NCBI RefSeq assembly: GCF_011742165.1
Contig: NZ_JAAQTO010000050.1
Coordinates: forward strand, 53,543 to 117,542
Length of the DNA: 64,000 bases
DNA from: Billgrantia bachuensis
Lineage (GTDB): Bacteria; Pseudomonadota; Gammaproteobacteria; Pseudomonadales; Halomonadaceae
Direction: 5' to 3'
The notes under the pieces are model-generated. The model was given only the letters and a program-made list of their open reading frames with translations. It was not told the DNA's origin and searched no databases. Positions 55,248-63,889 of this stretch are shown here, piece by piece. Within the stretch, counting starts at the first letter, position 1, and each line of letters begins with the position of its first letter. The position numbers and the translations under genes were made by a program.

Positions 55248-55716
55248 CCTCGAGCCTCCCGCGCAGGCGGTCGACGGTCTGTTGCACCAGGCGTACCAGC
55301 ATCGCCACCGACAGCAGCGGCAACCAGGCAAGGTACCACCACTGCGGCAGGCCGAGCCCCGGCGACAGCGACTCCCACTGATACTCGTCCCAGGTCAGCT
55401 TGGCGCCAAACCAGATGATAAGCCCCAGCACGATGGTGCCGCAGAAGCACTGGAACAGGATCAGCGCACGACGCGGCCCTTCCGGCAGAGCAAGTTCGAA
55501 CAGGCCGATGCGGATGTGGCCGTTGCGCCGCAGCGCTACCGAAGCGCCGGTGAAGGTCAGCACCACCAACAGAAATACCGAAAATTCCTCGGTAAAGGCC
55601 AGCGAGCCTCCTGTGACGTAGCGGGTGACCACATTGCCCAGGCTGATCAGCGAAATGACGGCCAGCGCCAGCGAGCCCAGCCATCGCTCGGGTTTGGCAT
55701 CGGGAGAGAACTTCAT
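55237..55716 (-). CDS. dctQ: TRAP transporter small permease (DctQ), system 3
   Basis: 159 residues with four membrane helices and the DctQ pattern around GNVVTRYVTGGSLAFTEEFSV and ALRRNGHIRIGLF. It follows dctP after 62 nt that contain a strong hairpin, and overlaps dctM. Confidence 0.88.
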   Translation of the reverse strand: MKFSPDAKPERWLGSLALAVISLISLGNVVTRYVTGGSLAFTEEFSVFLLVVLTFTGASVALRRNGHIRIGLFELALPEGPRRALILFQCFCGTIVLGLIIWFGAKLTWDEYQWESLSPGLGLPQWWYLAWLPLLSVAMLVRLVQQTVDRLRGRLEDES

Positions 55717-55735
55717 GGAAGCCTCGCAATGAAAG

Positions 55736-55761
55736 CCCCGGCTTCGCGTACGAAGCCGGGG
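55736..55761 (-). terminator. hairpin between dctP and dctQ of system 3
   Basis: CCCCGGCTTCG-CGTA-CGAAGCCGGGG, an 11-bp perfect stem, sits 17 nt past the dctP stop and 20 nt before the dctQ start. Probable partial terminator or mRNA-stabilising stem. Confidence 0.6.
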
Positions 55762-55778
55762 TCAGGCGGCAAAGTGGC

Positions 55779-56789
55779 TCAGCGGGCCTCGATTTCCTGA
55801 CTCGCAGCGTCGATGAGTTCCTGGCCGATACGCGGATACCACTTCTCGTGCACGCTCTGGGTCGCGTTGACGAAGGCACGATGCTGCTCTTCGGTAAGCT
55901 CGGTGACCTGTACGCCGCGCTCCTGAATGGCGGCCAGACGCTCGCTCTCCTGCTCGCGGGTCATGGCGATTTCCCACTCGCCCGCCTCGATGGCGGTCTC
56001 ACGCAGGATCTTGCGCTCCTCCTCGGAGAGCGTTGCCCAGACCTGCTCGTTGACGGCAAAGATCAGCGGATCGTTCATGTAGTTCCACAGCGTCAGGTAT
56101 TCCTGTCCCACCTGATCGATGCGCGCCACGTCGAATACCGAGAGCGGATTCTCCTGGCCATCCACGGCGCCTGTGGTCAGTGCCGGTTTGGCATCGGCCC
56201 AGCTCATCTGAGTGGGGTCGGCGCCCAAGGCGGTGAAGGTATCCTGGAACAGCGGCGAGCCGACAACACGAATCTTGAGACCGTCGAGATCGCCGGGCTC
56301 GTCGATAGGACCGCGAGAATTGGAGAGCTGGCGGAAGCCGTTCTCGCCCCAGGCCAGCGGAATCACACCGCGCGACTCAATGGCCTCGAAAATCATCTCG
56401 CCGGCGGCACCACCAGTCACGGCATCCACGGCCGCCTCGTCGGGCATGAAGAACGGCAGCGAGAAGAGGTTGAGCTCAGGCACCTGCGGCGACCAGTTGA
56501 TGGTCGAACCCACCGCCATATCGATCAGACCCGACCGCATGGCCGAGAACTCTCGTGTCTGATCGCCGTTGACCAGCTGCGAATTGGGATAGACACGCAG
56601 GGTAAGCTCGCCTCCGGTGCGCTCCTCCACCAGCTCGGCCCACTTCTCGGCCGCCTGGCCCCAAGGGAAGGCGTCGGAGAGCACGGTGGAGATGGAAAGT
56701 TCACGTGCCTGTGCCGTAAGCGAGGCGGTGAGCACGGTGGCACCAGCCAGGACAGCGGCGATACGTGAGATACGGCTTACTGAATTCAT
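55779..56789 (-). CDS. dctP: TRAP solute-binding protein (DctP), system 3
   Basis: 336 residues with a Sec signal peptide cleaved near LTAQA-REL. DctP-family landmarks: FPWGQAAEKWAELVEERTGGEL, a ligand-contact stretch LKIRVVGSPLFQDTFTALGA, and WADAKPALTTGAVDGQENPLSV. The conserved Arg of LKIRV binds the ligand carboxylate, so an acid is expected. First gene of dctP-dctQ-dctM. Confidence 0.9.
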   Translation of the reverse strand: MNSVSRISRIAAVLAGATVLTASLTAQARELSISTVLSDAFPWGQAAEKWAELVEERTGGELTLRVYPNSQLVNGDQTREFSAMRSGLIDMAVGSTINWSPQVPELNLFSLPFFMPDEAAVDAVTGGAAGEMIFEAIESRGVIPLAWGENGFRQLSNSRGPIDEPGDLDGLKIRVVGSPLFQDTFTALGADPTQMSWADAKPALTTGAVDGQENPLSVFDVARIDQVGQEYLTLWNYMNDPLIFAVNEQVWATLSEEERKILRETAIEAGEWEIAMTREQESERLAAIQERGVQVTELTEEQHRAFVNATQSVHEKWYPRIGQELIDAASQEIEAR

Positions 56790-56927
56790 GACGTGTCCTT
56801 GAGTCGTTGGCCGTAGTCCCGCACTGGGGAGCCGGCTAATTCTTGGTATTAGGAGAATCGGGAAGTCACAACGCATTGTAAAGCGATCAGCGTTGAAGGG
56901 AAGATGAACACGTCAAGTTAGGTCAGG

Positions 56928-57722
56928 CTACAACTGCCTGACCCAGATATTGCGGTAGCTGACAGCCGCATCGTGATCCTGCAGGAAGATCGGGGCACAA
57001 CCGTGGGCCTCGCCGTAGTCGGGTTCGCCGATCCATTCAGTGGTGCCCTGGACCTCCACGTGGTGCTGGACCAGCACATCGTTGTGCAACACCGTGACGT
57101 AGGCGGGCGACTCGAGCTCTCCTGCTTCATCGAAACGCGGCGCCGTATAGAGAATGTCGTAGCTCTGCCACTCGCCGGGCGGGCGCGAGGCATTGACCAG
57201 CGGGATGTGCTGCTTGTAGACCGACGCCGCCTGGCCGTTGGGGTAGGTGGCATTGTCATGGGAATCGAGCACCTGGATCTCGTAGCGCTCCTGCAGGAAT
57301 ACGCCGCTGTTGCCGCGATCCTGGCCATCCATGCCCTCGATGTCGACGGGCGCGCGCCACTCCAGATGCAGCTGCACGTCGCAGAATGCCTGCCGGGTGC
57401 GAATGCCGCCGGCGCCACGCTTCACGGTCATCACCTCGCCCTGATGATGCCAGGGCGCGGGGCCGCCCTCCTCGGCCTCCCAGGCGCTCAGGTCGCTGCC
57501 ATCGAACAGTACGGTGGCATCCGACGGCACGCCATCCGCCGGTGCTTCCACCACAGGCGGCACGGGCTCCCAGACCTCGGTCTTCTCGGCCTGCTGCCAG
57601 GGCTCCAGTGCCTCTTCCTGTGCGCCTTCGCCGCCAATAGCGGCGAAGGAGAGCGCCATCATGCCGACGCCAGTGGCCCGAACCAGGGTCGTTGCTGAAT
57701 AGCAAGGGATCGGTCGTTGCAT
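56928..57722 (-). CDS. DUF1080 protein (3-keto-disaccharide hydrolase-like), exported
   Basis: 264 residues with a signal peptide near 1-33. One DUF1080 beta-sandwich domain follows (FDGSDLSAWE, GNSGVFLQERYEIQVLDSH, GEWQSYDILYTAPRFD). This family is now linked to cleavage of 3-keto-glycosides. It is the last gene of the operon and follows the small-subunit gene after a strong hairpin. With the GMC dehydrogenase it could form an oxidise-then-cleave pathway in the periplasm; the sugar is unknown. Confidence 0.82.
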   Translation of the reverse strand: MQRPIPCYSATTLVRATGVGMMALSFAAIGGEGAQEEALEPWQQAEKTEVWEPVPPVVEAPADGVPSDATVLFDGSDLSAWEAEEGGPAPWHHQGEVMTVKRGAGGIRTRQAFCDVQLHLEWRAPVDIEGMDGQDRGNSGVFLQERYEIQVLDSHDNATYPNGQAASVYKQHIPLVNASRPPGEWQSYDILYTAPRFDEAGELESPAYVTVLHNDVLVQHHVEVQGTTEWIGEPDYGEAHGCAPIFLQDHDAAVSYRNIWVRQL

Positions 57723-57761
57723 CGCATCTCTCCAATTCGTCTCGAACGAACGGGCGGTACC

Positions 57762-57784
57762 CGGCCGGCCAGTGGGGCCGGCCG
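57762..57784 (-). terminator. hairpin between the small-subunit and DUF1080 genes
   Basis: CGGCCGGCC-AGTGG-GGCCGGCCG, a 9-bp perfect stem, lies in the 115-nt gap. It may reduce read-through into the DUF1080 gene. Confidence 0.5.
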
Positions 57785-57837
57785 TCGTATTCCGGGGTTC
57801 ATTTGGGTGCCAGGCCCGGTTTCGTTGATCTTGCGGC

Positions 57838-58389
57838 TCAGGTCGCCCAGGCGGGCTCCCCTTCCTCGTAAGGCATGCAGCCGTCGTAGCGGCCCGGGAC
57901 GGCCTCGTAGCGCAATACTTCCGTGGCCCCCACTTCCGACGTGAAGAACCCGAACAGCGTCAGTTGCTTCATCAGGGTGAAGTAGTGCGGTTCGCCGCTC
58001 GCCTCGACCTGCGCCCTGGCCTCGCGATCCAGCTCGGCGATCAGGTCACGTCGCTGCTCGCTCTCCAGGTTCAGGAAGCCGCGCTCATACGCCGCGCGGC
58101 TGCGCGCGTCGAGCTGCGCCAGGCCCTGGTGGAACAGGCTCCGCTCTTCGGGCGTATAACAGGCACTGACGAAAACGGTCATGAAGGCGCCGACTTCGGC
58201 ATCCTTGGCACCGGGTGTATCGGTGCGTGGCAGGATGGTTTCGGCCAATTCGTCCAATCGCTGGACATCCTCGGCGCTGAAGCTTCGATCGCATTCGTCG
58301 GAGGCACTGAAAGCCAACAGGGAATTGCCCCCGACCAGCGCCGCGCCGGTCGCCACGGTAATCATTTTCAGCAGTTCACGACGGTTCAT
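57838..58389 (-). CDS. gluconate 2-dehydrogenase subunit 3-family small subunit with Tat signal
   Basis: 183 residues. A twin-arginine type signal (MNRRELLKMITVATGAALVGG) precedes the subunit-3 domain (LDELAETILPRTDTPGAKDAEVGAFM; YFTLMKQLTLFGFFTSEVG; ending CMPYEEG). These subunits bind the FAD-containing GMC subunit in the cytoplasm and carry it out through Tat. The start overlaps the GMC stop by 4 nt, as expected for an obligate complex. Confidence 0.87.
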   Translation of the reverse strand: MNRRELLKMITVATGAALVGGNSLLAFSASDECDRSFSAEDVQRLDELAETILPRTDTPGAKDAEVGAFMTVFVSACYTPEERSLFHQGLAQLDARSRAAYERGFLNLESEQRRDLIAELDREARAQVEASGEPHYFTLMKQLTLFGFFTSEVGATEVLRYEAVPGRYDGCMPYEEGEPAWAT

Positions 58390-60074
58390 GAGAGGTTCCC
58401 CCGCTTGAGCTCTTCCACCGCATGGTCCACCGCACGGGCGGTAAGGGCCATGTAGGTCAGGGATGGATTGACGCAGGATGACGACGTCATGCAAGCGCCA
58501 TCGGTGACGAAGACATTGGGGGCGTCCCACACCTGATTGAAGCCGTTGAGCACCGAAGTCGCCGGATCGCGCCCCATGCGCGCGGTGCCCATCTCGTGAA
58601 TGCCCATGCCCGGTGCATAGTCGCCCTCCTCGCCCTTGACGTTTTGCACCCCGGCGGCCTCGAAGAGATCGACGGCGTCCTGGACCATGTCTGCGCGCAT
58701 GTCGCGCTCGTTCTGCTGGAGCTCCACGCTGACGGAGAGCACCGGCAGGCCCCACTTGTCGCGCACGCCATGGTCGAGGGCGATGCGGTTCTCGTGGTAG
58801 GGCAGCATCTCGCCGAAGCCGGTCATGCCGATGGTCCAGCCGCCCGGCTGACTGAGGGCCTGCTTGAGTTCGGCGCCGATATTGAGCTCGGCGATCTCGC
58901 GATCCCAGCCCAGGCGGCTCGCCGCCCCCTGGTAGCCGAAGCCGCGCACGTAATCCCGCTGCTCGCCGCCCACGTTGCGAAAGCGGGGAATGTAGAAACC
59001 GGCGGGGCGCCGCCCGAAGTAGTACTTGTCGAGATAGCCCTCTACGTCGCCGCTGGCACCGCAGCGAAAATGATGGTCCATCACGTTGTGGCCCAGCTCG
59101 CCGCTGCTGCTACCCAGGCCGCCCTCCCAGACGTCGGTGGCGGAGTTCATCAGGATCCAGGTGGAATTGAACGTCGAAGCGTTCAGGAACACCACGTCGG
59201 CGGTGTATTCGTAGGTCTGGTGGTTCTCGGCATCGATCACTTCGACGCCGCGGGCCCGCTTGCGATCCTTGTCGTACAACACCTGGCTGACGATGGAGAA
59301 CGGCCTCAGCGTCAGGTTGCCCGTCTTCATCGCCGCGGGCAGCGTAGCCGACTGGGTGCTGAAGTAGGCGCCGTAGGGACAGCCCAGCCAGCACTTGTTG
59401 CGATACTGGCAGTCGACCCGGTTCTGCTCGGGCTTAGGCTGGGTGATGTTGGCCACGCGGCTGTGGATCAGGCGGCGCTGGCCGTCGAACGCCCTTTCGA
59501 TACGCCTGGCCACGTCTTTCTCCACGCAGTTGAGTTCGATGGGAGGCAGGAACTGGCCATCGGGCAGGATATCCAACCCTTCGCGCGTCCCGGCGATACC
59601 GGCAAAGCGTTCGACATAGTCGTACCAGGGCGCCAGGTCCTCATAGCGAATGGGCCAGTCGACGGCGATCCCCTCGCGCTGATTGGCCTCGAAGTCCATG
59701 GGGCTGAGCCGATAGCTCTGACGCCCCCACATCAGCGAGCGGCCGCCCACGTGATAGCCGCGAAACCAGTCGAAACGCTTTTCCTCGACGTAGGGATGCG
59801 CCTGTTCATCGGCCCACAGCCCCATGGTCGATTCGTTCAACGGATAGTCGCGCTTCAATACCGGAAATTTTTCCTTCATTTGCTGGGTGGCTTGGTCACG
59901 GTGTGGATAGTCCCAGGCTTCCTTGTCGGCGTTCTTGTAATCCTTGACGTGCTCGATATTACGGCCCCGCTCCAGCAGCAGGACCGTGAGTCCTTTCTCG
60001 GTCAATTCCTTGGCGGCCCAGCCACCACTAATGCCCGAGCCAACCACGATGGCGTCGTAGTGATTATTTGGCAT
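58386..60074 (-). CDS. GMC-family FAD sugar/glycoside dehydrogenase
   Basis: 562 residues without its own signal peptide. The FAD motif GSGISGGWAAKEL is near 12-24. The catalytic His region is near the C-terminus (HEMGTARMGRD and VTDGACMTSSSCVNPSLTYMALTARA). It belongs to the glucoside-3-dehydrogenase/gluconate-dehydrogenase branch that exports with a subunit-3 partner. It likely oxidises C3 of a glycoside in the periplasm and passes electrons to a cytochrome; no cytochrome gene is in the operon. Confidence 0.87.
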   Translation of the reverse strand: MPNNHYDAIVVGSGISGGWAAKELTEKGLTVLLLERGRNIEHVKDYKNADKEAWDYPHRDQATQQMKEKFPVLKRDYPLNESTMGLWADEQAHPYVEEKRFDWFRGYHVGGRSLMWGRQSYRLSPMDFEANQREGIAVDWPIRYEDLAPWYDYVERFAGIAGTREGLDILPDGQFLPPIELNCVEKDVARRIERAFDGQRRLIHSRVANITQPKPEQNRVDCQYRNKCWLGCPYGAYFSTQSATLPAAMKTGNLTLRPFSIVSQVLYDKDRKRARGVEVIDAENHQTYEYTADVVFLNASTFNSTWILMNSATDVWEGGLGSSSGELGHNVMDHHFRCGASGDVEGYLDKYYFGRRPAGFYIPRFRNVGGEQRDYVRGFGYQGAASRLGWDREIAELNIGAELKQALSQPGGWTIGMTGFGEMLPYHENRIALDHGVRDKWGLPVLSVSVELQQNERDMRADMVQDAVDLFEAAGVQNVKGEEGDYAPGMGIHEMGTARMGRDPATSVLNGFNQVWDAPNVFVTDGACMTSSSCVNPSLTYMALTARAVDHAVEELKRGNLS

Positions 60075-60177
60075 GGAGTGCTACCTTTCTTGTAAGAATG
60101 TACTGATGGAAGTTCGTCGAATCACATGTCGCAGAGCCTGCGAAGACACGCTGTCTTTGTGATAGGTGCGTTACGGC

Positions 60178-61062
60178 TCATTCGTCATGGAGCGTCGCGA
60201 GTTTGTCACGTAGGAAGTCATGGCCTTCGGTGATGACGGCTTCGGCATCGAGCGGCTGGTCGTGCTCGATGATGTACCACTCCACTTGCGCTCGTTCGAT
60301 GGCGGGAAGTAACGTGTCCCATTCCAGTTCGCCTTGTCCCAGCGTGGCGAAGCCGCCCTCATCTTCGGCAGTGCCCTCGGGCGCATTGTCCTTGGCGTGC
60401 ACGGCAAACAACCGGTCCTCCACGCGCGCCACGTACTCGGCCGGATCCAGGCCGCCACGGTCCACCCAGGCGACGTCCAGTTCCAGAAGCAGCTCGGGTC
60501 CGGCGGCATCGAGCATGTGCTCCAGCGCCGTTTTATCCTCGAAGACTTCCATTTCGAAATCGTGGTTGTGGTAGGCGAGCCGGAAACCCTCCTCGTTCAA
60601 CTGGGACGCGATATCGCCAAGCTCGCGTCCCAGTTCCTGCCAGCCCTCGGCATCGGTGGGTCGTGCCTGCTCGTCCAGATAGGGCAAGGTCAGGATGTCG
60701 TTGCCAACCGCTCGATTGAAGGCCACCGTCTCATCCAGACGGTCCCTTAAATCTTCCAATGGCACATGGCTTGATATCACCTCCAGTTCATACTTTTTGA
60801 GCAGAGCATCGAGCTCCTCTGCACTCACGTTCTGGTTGCCTACGGTCTCGATGGCTTCTACACCCGACCGCTTCACGGCAGCCAACTGCTCTTCCAGAGC
60901 GCCAAAGTCACGCAGTGTGTACATCTGCACGGCAATGGGAAATTCAGCGGTATTATCCTGCGCCATAATGGCCTGGTTCATACCGATGATCGCTATGATT
61001 CCTGCCGCAATCGTAGTGGTAAACTTCCACTCGGCAAAGCGAGAAGGGATATCCATATTCAT
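60178..61062 (-). CDS. exported TIM-barrel sugar isomerase/epimerase-like protein
   Basis: 294 residues. An N-terminal hydrophobic segment (about 15-35, TTTIAAGIIAIIGMNQAIMAQ) predicts export or anchoring. The xylose-isomerase-like barrel (about 42-290) has metal-site residues in AYHNHDFEME, ELDVAWVDRGG and AVHAKDNAPEG. Related exported proteins act on 3-keto-glycosides by elimination or isomerisation. It is the first gene of the operon with the GMC dehydrogenase, behind two LacI-type operators. ATG 61056 is an alternative start. Confidence 0.82.
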   Translation of the reverse strand: MNMDIPSRFAEWKFTTTIAAGIIAIIGMNQAIMAQDNTAEFPIAVQMYTLRDFGALEEQLAAVKRSGVEAIETVGNQNVSAEELDALLKKYELEVISSHVPLEDLRDRLDETVAFNRAVGNDILTLPYLDEQARPTDAEGWQELGRELGDIASQLNEEGFRLAYHNHDFEMEVFEDKTALEHMLDAAGPELLLELDVAWVDRGGLDPAEYVARVEDRLFAVHAKDNAPEGTAEDEGGFATLGQGELEWDTLLPAIERAQVEWYIIEHDQPLDAEAVITEGHDFLRDKLATLHDE

Positions 61063-61176
61063 ATCTTGTCTCGTTATGATGGGTTTATTTACAAACTTAT
61101 CCCTTGCGAATGATGCGGTTAACCGCCATCCGTTTTTGTTCGATTTTAAGTGTCTTTCAGTTATCTCACAGCACAG

Positions 61177-61190
61177 TGCAATCGATTACA
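61177..61190. promoter_or_regulatory. LacI-type operator candidate 1 upstream of the glycoside-oxidation operon
   Basis: TGCAATCGATTACA, a near-perfect palindrome centred on ATCGAT, lies about 115 nt before the TIM-barrel gene. Confidence 0.5.
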
Positions 61191-61261
61191 TTTTTTAGTC
61201 CATGACTATAAAGCCTGCAAGTCACGACCCGAAGGAGACGGCTGGTTTTTTCGAAATCTGG

Positions 61262-61274
61262 CTTAATCGATTAA
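61262..61274. promoter_or_regulatory. LacI-type operator candidate 2 upstream of the glycoside-oxidation operon
   Basis: CTTAATCGATTAA contains the perfect palindrome TTAATCGATTAA and differs by one base from the core at 12750-12762 upstream of the alpha-glucoside operon. Confidence 0.55.
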
Positions 61275-61692
61275 CAAAGAGGAAGTAACTTACTGTTTTT
61301 TATAGGATGGACTGGTAACAAAATTAATATATATACTTTAGTCTATGTTTTTGAGTGTGAAAGTAGCCTCAGAATAGCCGGGCAGCAGGAGACCTCAAGA
61401 TAAACGCAGCTTCAAGCTCAGTGCAGCCAAATGCTCGCTTTCCTTTTGAGATGAATCGTGCCATTGAAACGCCACAATTTCGTTGCACAAACAACGATCT
61501 CATCGCATATGATGATAAAGCGGTTCTTGTCGAGAGAGAAAGCCGCTACCATTGCGCTGAAACCATCCAGTATGTCGTTCCTCATGTCGTGAGACACTCA
61601 CCGAGGCAGCGACGTGCGGAGCGTTGACTCACCTGCCATGCACAGGACACGCGCTGTGTGCTTGTGAGCATGGCCACAGCCAAGGACTAGCC

Positions 61693-62550
61693 GTGCCGCT
61701 GCGCGACCTGCTGCTGGGGCTCTCGATCGTCGCGATCTGGGCCTTGAACATCATTGTCATCAAGCTGGGCGTCGAGGAGTTGCCTCCGCTGCTGCTGACC
61801 ACCCTGCGTTTCCTTCTGGTCGCCGCCTTGCTGGTGCCCTTCCATCCCGTGGCGCGCCATCAGTTGCCCTTCCTGGTGCTGCTGTCGGCAACCTTCGGCA
61901 CCCTGCACTTCGCCTTGCTGTTCATCGGCCTGGGACAGGCAGAAGCCGGTACCGGGGCGCTGCTGGTGCAAATGGGCACGCCCTTCGCCACTCTGCTGGC
62001 GGTGATCTTCCTGGGCGAGAGGCTGAGCGCCAAGCGGCTGGTCGGGCTCGCGCTGTCGTTCGGCGGGGTGGTGGTCCTGGCCGGCGGCCCCAGCCTGCCC
62101 TCGCCGCTGCCCATGGCCCTGCTGCTGCTCAGCGCGTTCGGCTGGGCGGTATCGCAGCTGTTGATCAAGAAGGGGCCCAACCTGGCGCCCATGGCACTGG
62201 CGGGCTGGACGGCTCTATTCGCCGTGCCTCAGGTGGCAATCGGCTCCTGGTGGTTCGAGCACGACCAGATGAGCGCCATGGCGACGGCCGGCTGGTTCGG
62301 CTGGGGGGCGGTGTTCTATACGGCGGTGATGTCGTCGATCGTCGCCTACGGCATGTGGTACGGCCTGTTGCGTCGACACCCGGTCAGCCGGCTGGCGCCG
62401 CTGAGCCTGCTGGTGCCGGCTGGCGCCGTGATGCTGGGCATCGCACTGCTGGGAGAGAGCCTCAATGCCCATATCGCCTTCGGTGGGGCCATGGTCATCG
62501 CCGGGGTGGGGTTGATCGTGATTCGCTTCCGCGCCTTATTCGGTCGCTGA
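61693..62550 (+). CDS. EamA-family (DMT) exporter
   Basis: 285 residues from GTG 61693, with AAGGA upstream; an ATG 69 nt earlier would add a Cys- and His-rich lead unlike the family. Ten membrane segments form two EamA repeats (about 10-130 and 145-280). It is nearest to the EamA metabolite exporters for amino acids such as cysteine-pathway intermediates. Its 3' end overlaps the convergent DUF192 gene by 15 nt. Confidence 0.88.
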   Translation: MPLRDLLLGLSIVAIWALNIIVIKLGVEELPPLLLTTLRFLLVAALLVPFHPVARHQLPFLVLLSATFGTLHFALLFIGLGQAEAGTGALLVQMGTPFATLLAVIFLGERLSAKRLVGLALSFGGVVVLAGGPSLPSPLPMALLLLSAFGWAVSQLLIKKGPNLAPMALAGWTALFAVPQVAIGSWWFEHDQMSAMATAGWFGWGAVFYTAVMSSIVAYGMWYGLLRRHPVSRLAPLSLLVPAGAVMLGIALLGESLNAHIAFGGAMVIAGVGLIVIRFRALFGR

Positions 62551-63045
62551 TTCGCAACCCTCGGCACGGCCAGGCCAAGTCACGCAGGCCCCCTCCTCGA
62601 TGCCGTGTTCTTCGAAGTAGCCGGCGTTGACCTCCAGCGCGGCATGATAGGCGGCACCGGCAATGGTCACCGGGCAGTCGTAGGGGTTGCGCGAGAGGCA
62701 CGGTTGCATGGTATGCAGGGTAGCGATACGGCCATCTGCGTCGATAAAGGCGATGTCCAGCGGAATACGGGTGCGGTACATCCAGAAACCGCCCGCGGCC
62801 GGCTGCTGTTCCTCGTAGAGAAACAGCATGCCGGCGTCGGGAGCGAGACGGTCGCGGTCCATCAGCCCCTTCTGCCGTTCGGCCGAGGTACGTGCCAACT
62901 CCACCTCCAGCCGATGCCGCTCGGAGCCTGCATGAATCTCCAGCGGGCCACGCTGGAGCGCCGAGGCTTCATCGGCTCCGGCCGGCAGCTGCCAGGCCAG
63001 CAGCGTGGCCAGCCAGGCGACAGGTAGCACACGCTTGGCAAGCAT
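62536..63045 (-). CDS. DUF192 exported protein
   Basis: 169 residues with a signal peptide cleaved near PAGA-DEA. The DUF192 domain covers about 35-160 (VELARTSAERQKGLMDRDRLAPDAGMLF, FWMYRTRIPLDIAFID, ALEVNAGYFEEHGI). Function unknown. AAGGAG precedes ATG 63045, and the gene starts 4 nt after the GntR regulator stop, so the two are co-transcribed. Confidence 0.88.
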   Translation of the reverse strand: MLAKRVLPVAWLATLLAWQLPAGADEASALQRGPLEIHAGSERHRLEVELARTSAERQKGLMDRDRLAPDAGMLFLYEEQQPAAGGFWMYRTRIPLDIAFIDADGRIATLHTMQPCLSRNPYDCPVTIAGAAYHAALEVNAGYFEEHGIEEGACVTWPGRAEGCESATE

Positions 63046-63049
63046 CTCG

Positions 63050-63799
63050 TCACTCCTTGCTCAGGCTCATCGTGGCGCCTTCACGCTGCCCGAGGATCGC
63101 CATCAGATCGATGCGCGTCTCTCGCGTACGCAGGTCGAGCAGACCTTCAAGGGCCTGCAGGTGATCATGGATACATTTTCGAGCGGCCTCGGCATCGCCG
63201 TCGCGCAGGCGCTCGAGCAGCGCCGGGTGATCCTGGGGCAGATAGCAACTGGCCAGCCCCGCCCGCTTGTAGAGCGCAATGACGATGGAAGTGCGCAGGA
63301 CCAGGTCGGTGAGCATGGCGCCGAGCACGCGGTTGGGCGAGTGCTCGGCGAGCAGGTGGTGAATGGCCAGCGAGTTCTCTATGCGTGATGGCTCGTCGCT
63401 GCAGGCGTGTGCCTCGGCCTCCCGTGCGACCAGCGTGGCGATATCCTCGAGCAGCGCCTCGTCGATGTTCCCTGCCAACAGCGCAGCCACCTCGCCCTCC
63501 ACCAGGCGCCGGGCGGCAAAGGTTTCGCGGGTTTCCTCGATGCTCGGCGCGCGTACGCGGGCCACCTGATTGGGCTGCTGGCTGACGACGTGATCGGCAG
63601 CCAGGCGAGTCAACGCCTTGCGCACCACCGAGCGGCTGACACCGAATATCTCGCCCAAGGCCACTTCCGGCAGACGTGTCCCCGGCGGCAAACGCTGGGT
63701 CAGTACCGCAGTGCGCACCTTGTCGACGATGAAGCGGTCGCTGATGCGGCCGCCGGCTCGCGTTTCGGCGGCCACCTCCTCCTGCCAGGTATTGCTCAT
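63050..63799 (-). CDS. GntR-family regulator with FCD effector domain
   Basis: 249 residues from ATG 63799 with GAGGGG upstream (a GTG five codons earlier is possible). The N-terminal winged helix includes LPEVALGEIFGVSRSVVRKALTRL near 45-68. The all-helical FCD domain (about 90-225) has metal-site His residues in HHLLAEHSPN and DHPALLERL, and HDHLQAL. The family usually senses a small organic acid. The target genes are not evident, apart from the co-transcribed DUF192 gene. Confidence 0.88.
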   Translation of the reverse strand: MSNTWQEEVAAETRAGGRISDRFIVDKVRTAVLTQRLPPGTRLPEVALGEIFGVSRSVVRKALTRLAADHVVSQQPNQVARVRAPSIEETRETFAARRLVEGEVAALLAGNIDEALLEDIATLVAREAEAHACSDEPSRIENSLAIHHLLAEHSPNRVLGAMLTDLVLRTSIVIALYKRAGLASCYLPQDHPALLERLRDGDAEAARKCIHDHLQALEGLLDLRTRETRIDLMAILGQREGATMSLSKE

Positions 63800-63889
63800 G
63801 GTAGCCCCTCGCACCTTTCGCTCATGAGCTTACCTTCGCACGTTTCCCACACTCAGGCCACACGGAAGACGGCTTTCTGTATACAAAAA

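Larger units (their letters stand above)
61063..61692. other. 630-nt AT-rich intergenic region with operator-like palindromes
   Basis: This is the lowest-GC stretch of the window (especially 61290-61370). It carries the promoter of the glycoside-oxidation operon and three palindromes: GCGGTTAACCGC at 61115-61126 and two ATCGAT-centred sites. A 68-codon plus-strand frame at 61421-61627 is open but unlike any family and of different base composition; I do not call it a gene. Confidence 0.55.

Noticed and set aside
61421..61627. 68-codon plus-strand frame before the EamA gene
   Set aside because: Atypical composition and no family resemblance; it lies in an AT-rich regulatory stretch.
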